NCBI GenBank assembly: GCA_001414345.1
Contig: LLCB01000349.1
Span: 1 to 56,874, forward strand
Length of the DNA: 56,874 nt
Source: Hymenoscyphus infarciens
Taxonomy: Eukaryota; Ascomycota; Leotiomycetes; Helotiales; Helotiaceae
Direction: 5' to 3'
The notes beneath the pieces were generated by a model. It was not told the DNA's origin. It did no database searches and was given only the letters and a program-made list of their open reading frames with translations. Made by a program: the position numbers and the translations under genes. Shown here piece by piece: positions 56,830 through 56,874 of the stretch (position 1 is its first letter; every line of letters begins with the position of its first letter).

Positions 56830-56874
56830 CCCCCCTCTGGCATCTTCGGATCCCCCCCTCTGGCATCTTCGGAT
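56830..56874 (+). repeat. 22/23-bp tandem repeat at the window end
   Basis: CCCCCTCTGGCATCTTCGGAT is present twice in tandem (with 6 and 7 leading C). The array may continue beyond the window. Confidence 0.9.

Larger units (their letters stand above)
56286..56874 (+). mobile_element. Almost unmutated LTR-retrotransposon end (LTR-like sequence and start of internal part)
   Basis: Normal composition returns abruptly. The sequence starts TGTGACGGCATGCCGTCA, with a perfect 16-bp palindrome at 56288-56303 and the TG expected for an LTR end; a CA end may be TTATTACA near 56560. It matches the mutated reverse copy at 52525-52760. Downstream are tandem repeats and no ORF before the window ends. The LTR class is inferred from TG start, palindrome and repetition, not from a protein. 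Confidence 0.55.

Noticed and set aside
1..56874. tRNA, rRNA and CRISPR genes, and telomere repeats
   Set aside because: No tRNA B-box plus cloverleaf, no rRNA-like block, no regular spacer array and no TTAGGG runs could be seen. A covariance-model scan would be needed to exclude small RNAs.

Overview
The window is nuclear DNA of a filamentous ascomycete. Short GT-AG introns (mostly 48-100 nt, with CTAAC/CTAAT-like branch sites), a split between a gene-bearing part and a C-to-T-mutated AT-rich part, and the gene types (GPI-anchored Ser/Pro/Thr-rich wall protein, fungal GT31/PAN protein, fungal amidoligase) all point that way. I would guess Leotiomycetes (Sclerotinia/Botrytis relatives), but this is inference from protein flavour, not proven.

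Positions 1-39,900 hold eleven gene models. In order they are: a modular GPI-anchored wall protein (-); a Gly/His-rich coiled-coil protein (-); a peroxisomal 2-hydroxyacyl-CoA lyase ending in SKL (-), divergent from an SH3BGR/glutaredoxin-fold protein with an acidic tail (+); about 3 kb without a callable gene; an amidoligase-family protein with a long extra C-terminal region (+); an unrecognised two-repeat protein (+); a convergent GT31-like Golgi glycosyltransferase with a PAN-like tail (-); a 10-kb gene-poor stretch; a bHLH transcription factor (+); a mitochondrial-type two-RRM protein whose start codon is split by an intron (+); the PTS1 receptor PEX5 (+); and a small UBA/CUE-like protein (-). 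I rebuilt the exon structures by hand from frame and splice signals. PEX5 and the SKL-ended lyase are receptor and probable cargo in peroxisomal matrix import.

From about 39,900 to 56,285 the DNA is AT-rich, nearly free of CpA/TpG, rich in TpA and without long ORFs. This is the pattern of repeat-induced point mutation (RIP) on transposons. Within it are two copies of a ~650-bp element with ~45-bp terminal inverted repeats and TA target sites, degenerate ~110-bp tandem repeats at the gene-side border, a mutated copy of an LTR-like sequence, and islands of normal composition. At the far right (56,286 on) the same LTR-like sequence appears in an almost unmutated form.

The most notable observations concern introns. 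One intron of the lyase gene and one of the amidoligase gene are both exactly 176 nt, start with the same 8 nt, and share ordered blocks at nearly the same spacing, which is what introner-like (mobile intron) elements look like. A second amidoligase intron seems to be two introns joined by a zero-length exon. The wall-protein gene grew by duplicating exon-plus-intron units, and the RRM gene has an AT|G split start that reads ATG-TAA when unspliced. At the protein level the amidoligase joined to a possible cysteine-hydrolase-like tail is the best candidate for an undescribed activity.
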